Below, piece after piece: positions 1 to 9,948 of a stretch of 64,000 nt of DNA. The number at the start of each line of letters is the position of its first letter. The first letter of the stretch is position 1. The DNA is from Bradyrhizobium sp. CB3481 (GTDB taxonomy: Bacteria; Pseudomonadota; Alphaproteobacteria; Rhizobiales; Xanthobacteraceae). The DNA lies in contig NZ_CP121647.1 of assembly GCF_029714305.1 (NCBI RefSeq), positions 3,926,501 through 3,990,500 on the forward strand. Direction: 5' to 3'. The translations under genes and the position numbers were made by a program. Under the pieces are notes generated by a model, which was given only the letters and a program-made list of their open reading frames with translations, was not told the origin of the DNA and did not search any database.

Positions 1-452
1 TGCTCGAGCCGGTGCAGGTCGAAGCCTATGGCTCGCACATGCCGCTGAACCAGCTGGCGACCGTCAGCGTGCCCGAGCCGCGCCTGCTTTCCGTCCAGGT
101 ATGGGACAAGTCGATGGTCAAGGCCGTGGAAAAGGCGATCGTCGATTCCAATCTCGGCCTTTCGCCTGCGACCGAAGGACAGGTGCTGCGTCTGCGGATT
201 CCGGAACTCAACGCCGAGCGGCGCAAGGAACTGGTGAAGGTCGCGCATAAATACGCCGAGGCCGCCAAGGTTGCGGTCCGCCACGTTCGCCGCGACGGGC
301 TCGATATCGTCAAGAAGCTCGAGAAGAATCACGAGATTTCCGAGGACGACCAGGAGCGGCTGGCTAACGAGGTGCAGAAGGCGACCGACGGAATGATCGC
401 CGAAATCGATCAGTTGCTGGCGGCGAAGGAAAAGGAAATCCTCACCGTTTAA
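1..452 (+). CDS. frr: Ribosome recycling factor (5' end outside window)
   Basis: Ribosome recycling factor, which with EF-G splits the post-termination ribosome in the cytoplasm. The reading frame is open from the first base. The visible 149 or so codons begin inside the family motif [11 protein letters not shown] and run to the normal C-terminus, with the conserved VRHVRRDG segment near the middle and a charged helical end. Full-length RRF is about 185 residues, so roughly 35 are missing at the left edge. The GTG at position 12 is an internal valine codon, not a start. uppS follows about 55 bases downstream, the usual alphaproteobacterial order. Confidence 0.96.
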   Translation, partial: LEPVQVEAYGSHMPLNQLATVSVPEPRLLSVQVWDKSMVKAVEKAIVDSNLGLSPATEGQVLRLRIPELNAERRKELVKVAHKYAEAAKVAVRHVRRDGLDIVKKLEKNHEISEDDQERLANEVQKATDGMIAEIDQLLAAKEKEILTV

Positions 453-507
453 TGACAACCTTCAAGCGTTGAGACTGGAACGGTTCAAGACTGGCCCTGG
501 AATTTTG

Positions 508-1266
508 ATGATGCCGAACGCCGCCGCCCCTGCCACGGAAGGACCGGATCGCTCCGTTCCGTTGCATGTGGCGATCATCATGGACGGAAACGGGCGCTGG
601 GCGGCAGCGCGCGGTCTGCCGCGTGCCGAAGGTCATCGCCGCGGCGTCGAGGCGCTGCGCCGCGTGGTTCGCGCCGCCCATGAACTCGGCGTGCTCTATC
701 TGACGATCTTTTCGTTCAGTTCCGAGAACTGGTCGCGGCCCGCGACCGAAATCGGCGATCTGTTCGGCTTGCTCCGCCGCTTCATTCGCAACGATCTGGC
801 AACGCTGCATAGCGACGGGGTGCGCGTGCGGGTGATCGGCGAGCGGGAGGGGTTGGAAGCGGATATCTGCACGCTGCTTAACGAAGCCGAGGAACTGACC
901 AAGGACAACACCAAGCTCAATCTCGTGGTCGCATTCAACTATGGATCGCGCCAGGAGATCGCCGGCGCCGCGCAGCGCTTGGCGCGCGAAGTCGCCGAAG
1001 GCAAACGCGATCCGGCCTCGATCGACGCCGATACGCTCGGCCGCTATCTCGATGCGCCCGATATCCCCGATCCCGATCTGATCATCCGCACCAGCGGCGA
1101 GCAGCGGCTGTCGAATTTCCTGATGTGGCAGGCGGCTTATAGCGAGCTCGTATTCGTGCCGATTCACTGGCCGGATTTCGACAAGGCGGCGCTGGAAAGC
1201 GCGATTGCCGAATATGCCAGACGGGAACGCCGTTTCGGCGGTCTGGCCGCGAAAACCGGATCGTGA
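508..1266 (+). CDS. uppS: Isoprenyl transferase (undecaprenyl diphosphate synthase)
   Basis: Cis-prenyltransferase that condenses isopentenyl diphosphate onto farnesyl diphosphate to make the C55 carrier for peptidoglycan and O-antigen. The family signature MDGNGRW is at residues 25-31, with the catalytic Asp at 26. SENWSRP, the [12 protein letters not shown] block and the C-terminal RRERRFGG block are all present. The 252-residue length from the ATG at 508 fits the family. An upstream TTG at 469 would add 13 unconserved residues and is less likely. The stop codon overlaps the GTG start of cdsA by four bases, so the two are probably translationally coupled. Confidence 0.95.
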   Translation: MMPNAAAPATEGPDRSVPLHVAIIMDGNGRWAAARGLPRAEGHRRGVEALRRVVRAAHELGVLYLTIFSFSSENWSRPATEIGDLFGLLRRFIRNDLATLHSDGVRVRVIGEREGLEADICTLLNEAEELTKDNTKLNLVVAFNYGSRQEIAGAAQRLAREVAEGKRDPASIDADTLGRYLDAPDIPDPDLIIRTSGEQRLSNFLMWQAAYSELVFVPIHWPDFDKAALESAIAEYARRERRFGGLAAKTGS

Positions 1267-2111
1267 CCGAGGGCGAGGCCGCGCCGGCGGCAGCGAGCGG
1301 ATCGGACAAGCGCAATCTCATCATGCGCGTCGCCGTGGCCGTCGTGCTGATACCGCTCGCCGTCGCGATCGCCTATGCGGGCGGCTTTTTGTGGACGGCA
1401 CTGGTGACGCTTGCCGCGATCGGTCTGTTCGCGGAGTGGCTTGCGATCGTGGGCCTTTCCGGTGCGATGCGCATGACGGTGCCGGGCGTCGTTGCGCTTG
1501 CGGTTGCCGGGCTCTGTTTTGCACTTCATCGCCTGGATGCCGCGTTGGTCGTGCTGGCGGCCGGGCTCATCGCCGTCGCCGCGATGGCACCGGAGCGGCG
1601 TAACTGGGCGGCGGCGGGATTTTTGTATGCGGCGGCGGCGGAGATCGCCTCGGTGCTGGTCCGCCTCGATCCTGTGAAGGGATTTTCCGCCCTGATGTTC
1701 GTGCTGCTGGTCGTGTGGGTCACCGACAGCGGCGGCTATTTCGCGGGCCGCGGCATTGGCGGGCCTAAACTGTGGCCGCGCGTCAGCCCGAAAAAGACCT
1801 GGGCGGGCGCGATCGGCGGTTTTGCCGCCAGCCTTGCAGTGGCCGGCGGATTCTCTGCCTTAGACCTGGGCCGGGCAGGACCGTTATTGCTGGTTTCGGC
1901 AGTGCTTTCGGTCGTGTCGCAGCTCGGGGATCTCTTCGAATCCGCCGTGAAGCGGCGTTTTGGCGTAAAGGACTCAGGTCACATTATTCCGGGCCATGGC
2001 GGACTAATGGATCGCCTGGATGGTTTTGTCGCAGCCGTCGTCGTGGCGGCATTTTTGGGCTTTCTGCGGGCTGGCGCCGATGGCGTCGGCCGCGGTCTTA
2101 TGGTTTGGTGA
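1263..2111 (+). CDS. cdsA: Phosphatidate cytidylyltransferase
   Basis: Inner-membrane enzyme making CDP-diacylglycerol from phosphatidate and CTP, the branch point to all phospholipids. The 282 residues form several hydrophobic segments. The C-terminal third carries the CDP-DAG synthase signature, from [11 protein letters not shown] through the PGHGG and DRLDG motifs. The GTG start overlaps the uppS stop. Bases 2020-2111 could also be read as an N-terminal extension of dxr in another frame, but cdsA clearly owns this stretch because its signature lies there. Confidence 0.94.
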   Translation: MTEGEAAPAAASGSDKRNLIMRVAVAVVLIPLAVAIAYAGGFLWTALVTLAAIGLFAEWLAIVGLSGAMRMTVPGVVALAVAGLCFALHRLDAALVVLAAGLIAVAAMAPERRNWAAAGFLYAAAAEIASVLVRLDPVKGFSALMFVLLVVWVTDSGGYFAGRGIGGPKLWPRVSPKKTWAGAIGGFAASLAVAGGFSALDLGRAGPLLLVSAVLSVVSQLGDLFESAVKRRFGVKDSGHIIPGHGGLMDRLDGFVAAVVVAAFLGFLRAGADGVGRGLMVW

Positions 2112-2115
2112 TACG

Positions 2116-3339
2116 ATGAGCGCAGTTCCATTGCGTAACAACAAGGCTGCGGCGGCTGCCGCACGCACGGTCTCGGTGCTGGGCGCCACCGGCTCGATCG
2201 GCGACAGCACGATGGATTTGCTGCGCGGCGCGCGCGACCGCTATCAGGTCGAGGCGCTGACGGCGAATTCCAATGTCGAGGCGCTGGCCAAACTCGCGAA
2301 GGAATTCGGCGCGCGGTTCGCCGCGATCGCCGATCCGGCGCGGCTGGGTGAGCTGAAGGCGGCGCTTGCCGGCACCGGCATCGCATGCGGCGCCGGCGAA
2401 AGCGCTATTATCGAGGCGGCTGCGCGTCCCGCCGACTGGGTGATGGCGGCGGTCAGCGGTGCAGCCGGCCTGAAGCCCGCTCTGGCGGCGGTCGATCGCG
2501 GCGCGGCGGTGGCGCTCGCCAACAAGGAATGCCTGGTCTGTGCCGGCGATTTCTTCATGCAGCGTGCGGCAAAGGCCGGCGCCTGCATCCTGCCTGCCGA
2601 TTCTGAGCACAATGCGCTGTTTCAGGCGCTCTCGTCCGGCAATCGTGAAGAACTGGTGCGCGTGATCATCACGGCCTCGGGCGGGCCGTTCCGCACCTGG
2701 GCGCCGGCCGACATTGAGCAGGCGACGCTGGAGCAGGCGCTGAAGCATCCGAACTGGAGCATGGGTCAAAAGATCACGATCGATTCGGCCTCGATGATGA
2801 ACAAGGGCCTCGAAGTCATCGAAGCTTCCTACCTGTTCGCGCTCTCGGCCGATGAAATCGACGTTCTCGTGCATCCGCAGTCGATCATTCACGGCATGGT
2901 TGAATTTTCCGATCGCTCGGTGGTGGCGCAGCTTGGCGCGCCCGACATGCGCATTCCGATCGCGCACTGCCTTGGTTGGCCCGATCGAATCGTCGGCCCA
3001 TCGGCCCGGCTCGATCTCGCCAAAATCGGCCAGCTGACCTTCGAGGCGCCGGATTTCGAGCGGTTCCCGGGCTTGCGGCTGGCCTACGAATCGTTACGTA
3101 CCGGACGTGGTGCGACCACGGTATTCAACGCCGCCAATGAGGTGGCGGTGGCGGCGTTCATCGCCGGAAAGATCCGGTTTGGATCGATCGCGCGCCTTGT
3201 CGAAGCCACCATGAACGACTGGATTCGCGCCGGAAACCTGGCGCCCCTGAGTTCGGCCGATGACGCGATTTCCGTTGACTATAACGCGCGAAATAGAGCC
3301 GCCTCCCTATTGCCTCAAATTGCCTTAAAGGCATCCTAG
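2116..3339 (+). CDS. dxr: 1-deoxy-D-xylulose 5-phosphate reductoisomerase
   Basis: Second step of the MEP isoprenoid pathway: NADPH-dependent rearrangement of DXP to MEP, giving the IPP that UppS uses. The N-terminal dinucleotide motif [10 protein letters not shown] is close to residue 25. Downstream are the substrate and metal motifs [22 protein letters not shown] and [10 protein letters not shown]. The ATG at 2116 gives 407 residues, normal for the family. The open frame extends back to 2020 but would then overlap the conserved end of cdsA, so the shorter start is preferred. Confidence 0.96.
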   Translation: MSAVPLRNNKAAAAAARTVSVLGATGSIGDSTMDLLRGARDRYQVEALTANSNVEALAKLAKEFGARFAAIADPARLGELKAALAGTGIACGAGESAIIEAAARPADWVMAAVSGAAGLKPALAAVDRGAAVALANKECLVCAGDFFMQRAAKAGACILPADSEHNALFQALSSGNREELVRVIITASGGPFRTWAPADIEQATLEQALKHPNWSMGQKITIDSASMMNKGLEVIEASYLFALSADEIDVLVHPQSIIHGMVEFSDRSVVAQLGAPDMRIPIAHCLGWPDRIVGPSARLDLAKIGQLTFEAPDFERFPGLRLAYESLRTGRGATTVFNAANEVAVAAFIAGKIRFGSIARLVEATMNDWIRAGNLAPLSSADDAISVDYNARNRAASLLPQIALKAS

Positions 3340-3380
3340 AGGGTTGGGGACGGAGCTTTGCTCTCGTCGAGGGGAACCTG

Positions 3381-4556
3381 ATGACCGAATTTTTTCTGCA
3401 TAGTTTCAATACGTTGAGCCACGGGCTCGTCGGCTACATCATCCCCTTTTTGTTCGTTCTGACCATTGTCGTGTTCTTTCATGAACTCGGCCACTTCCTG
3501 GTCGCACGCTGGGCGGGCGTGAAGGTGCTAACGTTCTCGCTCGGCTTCGGGCCGGAACTTGCCGGCTTCAACGACCGCCATGGAACGCGCTGGAAGATCT
3601 CCGCGATCCCGCTCGGCGGTTACGTGAAATTCTTCGGCGACGAATCGGAAGCCTCGACGCCCTCATCGGCCGAAACGCTCGCCCGCATGACCGAGGAAGA
3701 GCGGGCAGGCAGTTTCCACCACAAGAAGGTTGGCGCCCGCGCCGCCATCGTCGCCGCTGGTCCGATCGCGAATTTCATTCTGGCGATCGTTATCTTCACC
3801 TGCCTGTTCACCTTCTTCGGCAAGCCGAGCACGACGGCGCGGGTCGACAAGATCGAAGCCAGCAGCGCCGCCGAGCGGGCCGGGTTCCAGGTCGGCGACA
3901 TCGTCACCGCCATCGACGGCAAGAAGATCGGCAGCTTCTCTGACATGCAGCGCTTCGTCAGCGTCCGCGCCGGCGAAACCATGACCTTTACCGTCAAGCG
4001 CGGCGATTCGACCTTGGATTTGAAGGGCACGCCGGAACTGCGTGAGGTGAAGGATCCCTTCGGGAACACGCAGCGGCTCGGCATTCTCGGCATCACCCGT
4101 GCGACATCACCGGGCGAAGCCACGACCGAGAAGGTCGATCCGGCAACCGCGCTCTGGCTCGGGGTCAAGGAAACCTACTTCGTCATCGAACAGACGCTCG
4201 CCTATATCGGGAACATTTTTACCGGCCGGGCCAGCGCCGACCAGATCGGTGGGCCGATTCGAATCGCCCAGATTTCGGGGCAGGTCGCGACCCTCGGGCT
4301 GATTCCCCTGCTGCATCTGGCGGCGGTGCTGTCCATCTCGATCGGGCTCTTGAACCTGTTCCCGGTTCCGCTGCTCGATGGCGGCCACCTTATGTTCTAT
4401 ACGGCCGAGGTGCTGCGGGGCCGTCCCTTGTCTGAAAAATCGCAGGAATACGGCTTCCGGGTGGGGCTGGTGCTGGTGCTGATGTTGATGGTGTTCGCTT
4501 TCTATAATGATTTCCATCAGGTGCCGTGGCTGAAGGGGCTTTTCGGCAGATCGTAG
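3381..4556 (+). CDS. rseP: Site-2 zinc metalloprotease RseP
   Basis: Membrane-embedded zinc protease of the S2P/RseP family, which cuts anti-sigma factors and signal peptides within the bilayer. The zinc motif HELGH is at residues 34-38 in the first hydrophobic segment. A PDZ domain spans roughly residues 130-200, and the second active-site motif, with LFPVPLLDGGH, is near residue 330. There are two further C-terminal membrane segments. The 391 residues and the position between dxr and bamA match other alphaproteobacteria. The natural substrate here cannot be told from the sequence. Confidence 0.95.
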   Translation: MTEFFLHSFNTLSHGLVGYIIPFLFVLTIVVFFHELGHFLVARWAGVKVLTFSLGFGPELAGFNDRHGTRWKISAIPLGGYVKFFGDESEASTPSSAETLARMTEEERAGSFHHKKVGARAAIVAAGPIANFILAIVIFTCLFTFFGKPSTTARVDKIEASSAAERAGFQVGDIVTAIDGKKIGSFSDMQRFVSVRAGETMTFTVKRGDSTLDLKGTPELREVKDPFGNTQRLGILGITRATSPGEATTEKVDPATALWLGVKETYFVIEQTLAYIGNIFTGRASADQIGGPIRIAQISGQVATLGLIPLLHLAAVLSISIGLLNLFPVPLLDGGHLMFYTAEVLRGRPLSEKSQEYGFRVGLVLVLMLMVFAFYNDFHQVPWLKGLFGRS

Positions 4557-4573
4557 AAGCGGCTTTTTTGTGA

Positions 4574-4591
4574 CGTTGCCCATTGGCAACG
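4574..4591. other. Short perfect hairpin upstream of bamA
   Basis: Seven-base arms CGTTGCC / GGCAACG flank a four-base loop in the gap between rseP and bamA, 18 bases after the rseP stop. No T tract follows on the plus strand, so it is not a classic intrinsic terminator. It may mark mRNA processing or attenuation before bamA. Confidence 0.4.
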
Positions 4592-4729
4592 CCTTGGAAT
4601 GAAATTGGAATTGCCGCGCTAAGTCTGGTTTGCCGCCCTGTCGAAATTGGCTACAAGCAATGCAACTTGGGAATCTGCCGGTTTCGTTGGGGAACGGGCC
4701 GGCATCGGAATGACGAGGGCGCGTTGCGC

Positions 4730-7270
4730 ATGATGTTGGGAATGCGAGTGCGGGGGGGCTTGCTGGCCGCTCTGATCATGGTTGCCGCGCCGACGGGGGG
4801 TGCGCTGGTGTCTGCGCCGGCTGCGGCCCAGACCGTGGCGTCGATCTCCGTTGAGGGGAATCGGCGTGTCGAGGTTGAGACCATCCGTTCCTACTTCAAG
4901 CCAGGTCCCGGCGGCCGCCTTGGGCAGGCGCAGATCGACGACGGCCTGAAGGCGCTGATCGAGACCGGCCTGTTCCAGGACGTGCGAATCAACCAGGTCG
5001 GCGGCCGCTTGGTCGTGACCGTGGTCGAAAACGCCGTGATCGGCCGCATCGCCTTCGAAGGCAACAAGAAGGTCAAGGACGAGCAGCTCTCCGCTGAAAT
5101 CCAGTCCAAGCCGCGCGGCACGTTCTCGCGGCCGATGGTCCAGTCGGATGCCCAGCGTATCGCCGAAATCTACCGCCGCTCGGGCCGTTATGACGTGCGC
5201 GTCACGCCTGAGATCATCGAGCAGCCGAACAACCGCGTCGACCTGGTCTTCACGATCACCGAGGGCAGCAAGACCGGCGTCAAGTCGATCGAGTTCGTCG
5301 GCAACGTCGCTTACTCCTCCTACCGCCTGAAGGACGTCATCAAGACGCGCGAGTCCAACCTGCTGAGCTTCCTCGGCGGTGCCGACGTCTACGATCCTGA
5401 CCGGGTCGAGGCCGACCGCGACCTGATTCGTCGCTTCTATCTCAAGAACGGTTACGCCGACGTGCAGGTCGTCGCGGCGCTGACCGAGTATGACCCGGAC
5501 AAGAAGGGCTTCCTCGTCACCTTCAAGATCGATGAGGGACAGCAATATCGCGTCGCCTCCGTCGACTTCCAGACCTCGATTCCGACGCTCGACGCCGCCT
5601 CGATGCGGAGCTTCTCACGCGTCAGCGTTGGCTCGGTCTACAACGCCGAGGCCCTCGAGAAATCCGTTGAGGAAATGCAGATTGAGGCGTCGCGGCGCGG
5701 CTACGCGTTCGCCGTGGTACGTCCGCGCGGCGATCGCAATTTCGAGCAGCACACCGTTTCGATCGTGTTTGCCGTCGACGAAGGCCCGCGCACCTATATC
5801 GAGCGCATCAACATCCGCGGCAACACCCGAACCCGTGACTACGTGATCCGCCGCGAGTTCGACCTGTCCGAAGGCGATGCCTACAACCGTGCGCTGGTCG
5901 ATCGCGCCGAGCGCCGGCTGAAAAACCTCGACTTCTTCAAGAGCGTGAGGATCGTTACCGAGCCCGGCTCGTCGACCGACCGCGTGATCCTGATCGTCGA
6001 TCTCGAAGAGAAGTCGACCGGCGACTTCTCGGTGTCGGGCGGCTACTCGACCACCGACGGTGCGCTGGCCGAAGTCAGTATCTCTGAGCGCAACTTCCTG
6101 GGCCGCGGTCTTTATGCCAAGGCAGCCGTGACCTACGGCCAGTATGCGCGCGGCGGCTCGCTGTCGTTCGTCGATCCCTATCTGTTCGACTACCGCGTCG
6201 CGCTCGGCCTCGACCTGTTCTATCGCGAGCAGCTGGCCAACAGCTACATCGCCTACGGCACCAAGACGTTGGGCTTCAGCCCGCGGCTCGGCTTCACCCT
6301 GCGGGAAGACCTCGCGCTGCAGCTGCGCTACTCGATCTATCAGCAGGAAATCTCGCTGCCGAGCCAGCTGGCGAACTGTAACAACGTGCAGTTCTTGCCT
6401 GACGGATCTCCGAATCCAAACTTCAATCCGAGCCCGGCCTTTGCGAATGCGAACGGCATCAGCCTGGTCTCCACAAACGGTCTCGGATGTTATTTCGACG
6501 GCGAAGCCTCGCTGCCGGTCCGCAGGGAGCTGCAGAACGGCAAGGCGCTGACCTCGGCGATCGGTTACTCGCTGAACTACAACACGCTTGATAATAACAA
6601 GAACCCGACCGACGGCTTGCTGATCGACTGGAAGCAGGACTTCGCCGGCGTTGGCGGCGATGTGAAGTACATCAAGTCGGCGATCGACGCGAAGTACTAC
6701 ACCCCGCTGGTCGCCGATATCGTCGGTTTGATCCACCTTCAGGGCGGCATCCTCAACCAGTTCGGCGGCAGCGAGCTGCGCATGCTCGACCACTTCCAGA
6801 TGGGTCCAAATCTGGTTCGCGGTTTTGCGCCGAACGGCATCGGTCCGCGCGATATCAACCCCTTTGGCACGCGTGACGCGCTCGGCGGCACCAAGTACTG
6901 GGGCGCTTCGTTCGAACTGCAGATGCCGTTCTGGTTCCTGCCGAAGGAAGTCGGGCTCAAGGGCTCGGTCTATGCCGACGCCGGCGGATTGTGGGACTAC
7001 AAGGGGCCGACGTCGTGGGCGGCAACGGGCGAGGTTAATCTGCCTGGTTGTATCCCGCCGACGCAGGCAACGGCGACGGCTGCGGCCACTCCTGGAACGT
7101 GTACCGGATTGCAGTACGACAACGGCAACGTCGTCCGTACCTCGGTGGGTGTCGGCATCATCTGGGCCTCGCCGTTCGGTCCGCTGCGCTTCGACTATGC
7201 GGTTCCGCTTACGAAGGGTCAGTTTGACCGCGTGCAGGAATTCAAGTTTGGCGGTGGCACATCGTTCTAA
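4730..7270 (+). CDS. bamA: Outer membrane protein assembly factor BamA
   Basis: Central component of the BAM complex, which folds beta-barrel proteins into the outer membrane. The ATG at 4730 gives 846 residues with a signal peptide ending near the AAAQT sequence, about 30 residues in. Five POTRA repeats follow to about residue 430, then a C-terminal barrel containing the conserved VRGF motif in NLVRGFAPNG. The protein ends in an aromatic residue (Phe), as needed for barrel recognition. An in-frame TTG at 4583 adds 49 residues with no signal character and is rejected. Between rseP and lpxD, as in related genomes. Confidence 0.96.
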   Translation: MMLGMRVRGGLLAALIMVAAPTGGALVSAPAAAQTVASISVEGNRRVEVETIRSYFKPGPGGRLGQAQIDDGLKALIETGLFQDVRINQVGGRLVVTVVENAVIGRIAFEGNKKVKDEQLSAEIQSKPRGTFSRPMVQSDAQRIAEIYRRSGRYDVRVTPEIIEQPNNRVDLVFTITEGSKTGVKSIEFVGNVAYSSYRLKDVIKTRESNLLSFLGGADVYDPDRVEADRDLIRRFYLKNGYADVQVVAALTEYDPDKKGFLVTFKIDEGQQYRVASVDFQTSIPTLDAASMRSFSRVSVGSVYNAEALEKSVEEMQIEASRRGYAFAVVRPRGDRNFEQHTVSIVFAVDEGPRTYIERINIRGNTRTRDYVIRREFDLSEGDAYNRALVDRAERRLKNLDFFKSVRIVTEPGSSTDRVILIVDLEEKSTGDFSVSGGYSTTDGALAEVSISERNFLGRGLYAKAAVTYGQYARGGSLSFVDPYLFDYRVALGLDLFYREQLANSYIAYGTKTLGFSPRLGFTLREDLALQLRYSIYQQEISLPSQLANCNNVQFLPDGSPNPNFNPSPAFANANGISLVSTNGLGCYFDGEASLPVRRELQNGKALTSAIGYSLNYNTLDNNKNPTDGLLIDWKQDFAGVGGDVKYIKSAIDAKYYTPLVADIVGLIHLQGGILNQFGGSELRMLDHFQMGPNLVRGFAPNGIGPRDINPFGTRDALGGTKYWGASFELQMPFWFLPKEVGLKGSVYADAGGLWDYKGPTSWAATGEVNLPGCIPPTQATATAAATPGTCTGLQYDNGNVVRTSVGVGIIWASPFGPLRFDYAVPLTKGQFDRVQEFKFGGGTSF

Positions 7271-7271
7271 G

Positions 7272-7315
7272 GCGTCTTGACGCGAAGCGGACCTTAAGGT
7301 CCGCTTCGAGGACGC
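7272..7315. terminator. Perfect 26-bp palindrome after bamA, probable terminator
   Basis: Positions 7283-7308 are a perfect palindrome with no spacer (13-base arms CGAAGCGGACCTT and complement). It is embedded in an outer five-base stem, GCGTC at 7272 with GACGC at 7311. It begins right after the bamA stop and precedes lpxD by about 80 bases. No strong T tract follows, so termination may be partial or the structure may protect the bamA 3' end. Confidence 0.55.
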
Positions 7316-7392
7316 GGCGGAATAAGAGGAGAGGTCGGCTCCGTTCACCGGGGCCGACGCTCTGATGTGAGGGCCAGACTGCAGCGGGTAGA

Positions 7393-8460
7393 ATGGCGCA
7401 GCCGATATTCTTCAAACAACCTCCTTCCTCAACGCTCGCCGAGCTGGCTGCGTTGACGGGAGCGGCATTGGTCGACTCCGCACGGGGCGATCACGTGATC
7501 AGGGGGCTGGCCTCGCTCGACGAAGCCGGTCCGATGCATCTGGCGTTCTTCGACAACCTCAAATATGTCGACCAACTCAAGGCGACCAAGGCCGGTGCCT
7601 GCCTTGTCAGCCCGCGCTTCGAGCAGCAGGTGCCCGCCCACGTTGCGGTGCTGCGCGCCGCCCAGCCGTTCCGCGCCTTCGTGAAGCTGGCGCGCGAATG
7701 GCACGCCGATGCGCTTCGGCCGCAGTCCTGGTTCGAGATTGACGGCATCGCACCGTCGGCGATCATCGACCCGTCGGCGCATCTGGAGGACGGCGTTATC
7801 GTCGATCCGCTGGCGGTGATCGGCCCGCGGGTCGAAATCGGCGCTGGAACCGTGATCGGAGCCGGCGCGGTGATCGGCGCCGACGTCAAGATCGGCCGCG
7901 ACTGTAACGTCGGCGCGCGCACCGCGATCCAGTTTTCCCTGATCGGTAACAACGTCCTGATTCATCCCGGCTGCAGCATCGGGCAGGACGGCTATGGTTT
8001 CATCTTCTTCGGACCCGAGGGCCATCTCAAGGTGCCACAGACCGGCCGCGTCCTGATCCAGAACAATGTCGAGATCGGCGCCTCGACCACGATCGATCGC
8101 GGCAGCCTGCGCGACACCGTGATCGGTGAAGGCACCAAAATCGACAATCAGGTCCAGATCGGCCACAATGTGACCATCGGCAGGCACTGCCTGCTCGCGG
8201 CCCAGATCGGGCTCGCGGGCAGTCTGACGATAGGTGACAACGTGGCAATCGGCGCCAAAGCGGGACTTAACAATCACATCAAGATTGGCGATGGAGCGCA
8301 GATCGCTGCCATGAGCGCGGTTAAGGACGACATTCCTGCCAACGAACGCTGGGGCGGTCATCTAGCTCGGCCAACCCGGCAATGGTTTCGAGAGTCGCTG
8401 GCGCTTGAACGCTTGGCTCGCGATAGCGCAGCCCATTTAAAGGGCGAGGGGAAGGAGTGA
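7393..8460 (+). CDS. lpxD: UDP-3-O-acylglucosamine N-acyltransferase
   Basis: Third step of lipid A synthesis: adds the second hydroxyacyl chain, from acyl-ACP, to UDP-3-O-acyl-glucosamine. An N-terminal uridine-binding domain covers about residues 1-110. A long left-handed beta helix of hexapeptide repeats (I/V-G-x-x-x-x) then runs to about residue 320 and contains the [13 protein letters not shown] segment and the catalytic-type His in QIGHNV. A short helical tail ends the 355-residue protein. The stop overlaps the fabZ start by one base (TGATG). Confidence 0.96.
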   Translation: MAQPIFFKQPPSSTLAELAALTGAALVDSARGDHVIRGLASLDEAGPMHLAFFDNLKYVDQLKATKAGACLVSPRFEQQVPAHVAVLRAAQPFRAFVKLAREWHADALRPQSWFEIDGIAPSAIIDPSAHLEDGVIVDPLAVIGPRVEIGAGTVIGAGAVIGADVKIGRDCNVGARTAIQFSLIGNNVLIHPGCSIGQDGYGFIFFGPEGHLKVPQTGRVLIQNNVEIGASTTIDRGSLRDTVIGEGTKIDNQVQIGHNVTIGRHCLLAAQIGLAGSLTIGDNVAIGAKAGLNNHIKIGDGAQIAAMSAVKDDIPANERWGGHLARPTRQWFRESLALERLARDSAAHLKGEGKE

Positions 8461-8918
8461 TGGAGGAAGCACCTGTCAGGTTCGAGCTCGTTGACATCAA
8501 CGAGATCCTCAAGACCCTCCCGCACCGTTATCCGATGCTGCTGATCGACCGGGTGATCAAGATCCGGACCGACTACAGCGGCATCGGCATCAAGAACGTC
8601 ACCTTCAACGAGCCGCCGTTTCTCGGCCATTTTCCCGAGCGTCCGGTCTATCCCGGCGTGATGATGATCGAGGCCATGGCGCAGACCGCAGGCGTGATCG
8701 GAATCAAGTCGGTCGAAGGCACCGAGAAGCCGCGCGCGGTTTATTTCCTGACCATCGACAAGTGCAAATTCCGAAAGCCGGTGATGCCCGGCGACACCGT
8801 CGAGTATCACATGCGCTCGATCGGGCGACGCAAGGCGATGTGGTGGTTTCACGGCGACGCCAAGGTCAACGGCACGGTCGTCGCCGAAGCCGACGTCGGC
8901 GCCATGCTGACCGACTGA
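8460..8918 (+). CDS. fabZ: 3-hydroxyacyl-[ACP] dehydratase FabZ
   Basis: Hot-dog fold dehydratase of fatty-acid elongation. It competes with lipid A synthesis for 3-hydroxyacyl-ACP, which explains its place among lpx genes. The active-site His is in [13 protein letters not shown] and the catalytic Glu in MMIEAMAQ. The 152-residue length is typical. A GTG three bases upstream is possible, but the ATG at 8460 has a GAAGGAG ribosome site at good spacing and gives TGATG coupling to lpxD. Confidence 0.95.
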   Translation: MEEAPVRFELVDINEILKTLPHRYPMLLIDRVIKIRTDYSGIGIKNVTFNEPPFLGHFPERPVYPGVMMIEAMAQTAGVIGIKSVEGTEKPRAVYFLTIDKCKFRKPVMPGDTVEYHMRSIGRRKAMWWFHGDAKVNGTVVAEADVGAMLTD

Positions 8919-9064
8919 ACGCGCTTGGATCTATTCGCCACACAACTGGCGGATTTTTGATGTCTTTGCTCAATCGTTGGTAGTGGAACCCACGCCGAGG
9001 TCGATTGAGAGATTCTGCAGCCTGATTCCGGTTTGGGTCCCGCGCTTTTTCAACGGAGGCGTCC

Positions 9065-9700
9065 GTGAACAAGCTTGTGTCCTTTATTTCGTTTTTAGTC
9101 ATTTTCCTCCTGGCGTCGCTGCCCACTGATGCGGCTGATCTGAACGGTCTGATTGCTTCGCTGAAGGGCGGCGGCTACGTCATCGTATTTCGGCACGGCG
9201 CCACCGACGACAGCCAGAAGGATGTCTATCCCTTCAAATTCGACGACATGAGCGCGCAGCGGCAACTGAACGACAAGGGCCGCGCGATGGCGCGCGAGCT
9301 TGGTGCGGCGCTTGCGAAACTGGGCGTGCCGATCGGCGAGGTCTATACCAGCCGCCTGAACCGCGCGGTCGAGACCGGCCGGCTGATCGGCGGCAAGGAC
9401 GTCTCGCCAGTGGACGAATTGACCGACAGCGGCGCCGGCAGTGCGTCGTCAATGGCCAATCCCGACGGCAAGAACGTCAAGGTCGGACGTGCCGTGCGCG
9501 AGCTGGTCAGCGCGCCGCCGAGGGCCGGTGCCAACACTCTGGCCGTGACGCACAAGACCAACGTCACCGACGCCTTTGGCAAGGAGTTTGCCGATATCCG
9601 CGAGGGCGAGGCGCTCGTCTATAAGACGAGCGCTTCCGGCCAGGCCGCGTTCGTCGCGCGCGTGCAGGCGAGCGAATGGATCGCGCTGGCGGGCAGCTAG
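9065..9700 (+). CDS. Exported histidine phosphatase family protein
   Basis: Member of the phosphoglycerate-mutase-like histidine phosphatase superfamily. An N-terminal signal peptide (about residues 1-23, ending near TDAADL) suggests a periplasmic location. The RHG motif in VFRHGATDD carries the phospho-accepting His. A TSRLNRAVET segment follows, and a second conserved His appears in AVTHKTN. The GTG start at 9065 is preceded by a GGAGG sequence. The substrate is unknown. It lies between fabZ and lpxA, genes that are normally adjacent, so it looks like an insertion into the lipid A cluster. Confidence 0.82.
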   Translation: MNKLVSFISFLVIFLLASLPTDAADLNGLIASLKGGGYVIVFRHGATDDSQKDVYPFKFDDMSAQRQLNDKGRAMARELGAALAKLGVPIGEVYTSRLNRAVETGRLIGGKDVSPVDELTDSGAGSASSMANPDGKNVKVGRAVRELVSAPPRAGANTLAVTHKTNVTDAFGKEFADIREGEALVYKTSASGQAAFVARVQASEWIALAGS

Positions 9701-9800
9701 AGCATGATCCGGAAAAGTGTGAAGCGGTTTTCCGAAAAGATCATGCTCAAACAAAGACCTAAAGCGCGATGACGTTTCATCCAAATCTCATCGCGCTCTA
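9700..9800. repeat. Interspersed palindromic repeat, GAGCATGATCC family
   Basis: A composite of two hairpins. The first has outer arms GAGCATGATC (9700-9709) and GATCATGCTC (9739-9748) enclosing inner arms CGGAAAA / TTTTCCG. The second pairs AGCGCGATGA (9763-9772) with TCATCGCGCT (9788-9797). I recognise this sequence type as a common intergenic repeat in Bradyrhizobium and relatives. It starts at the last base of the phosphatase stop codon, so it may also end that transcript. Confidence 0.75.
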
Positions 9801-9948
9801 GAAGGTAGCTGGGTCACGTCTTGAGATGTCGTTGCAGCCGATGTCGGATCGCCGACACAGTGTAATCACGTCGTCATGATGGCGGAACTTCATTGCTGGC
9901 TGCGACTTGATAATTCCGGTGGCAGATCGTCGGTGCCGAGAGGGCCGC

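Noticed and set aside
4583..4729. N-terminal extension of bamA from a TTG
   Set aside because: It would place 49 residues before the signal peptide and cross a hairpin; the ATG at 4730 is right for export.
5615..7348. Open frame of 577 codons antisense to bamA
   Set aside because: No domain or signal; bamA is well supported on the plus strand.
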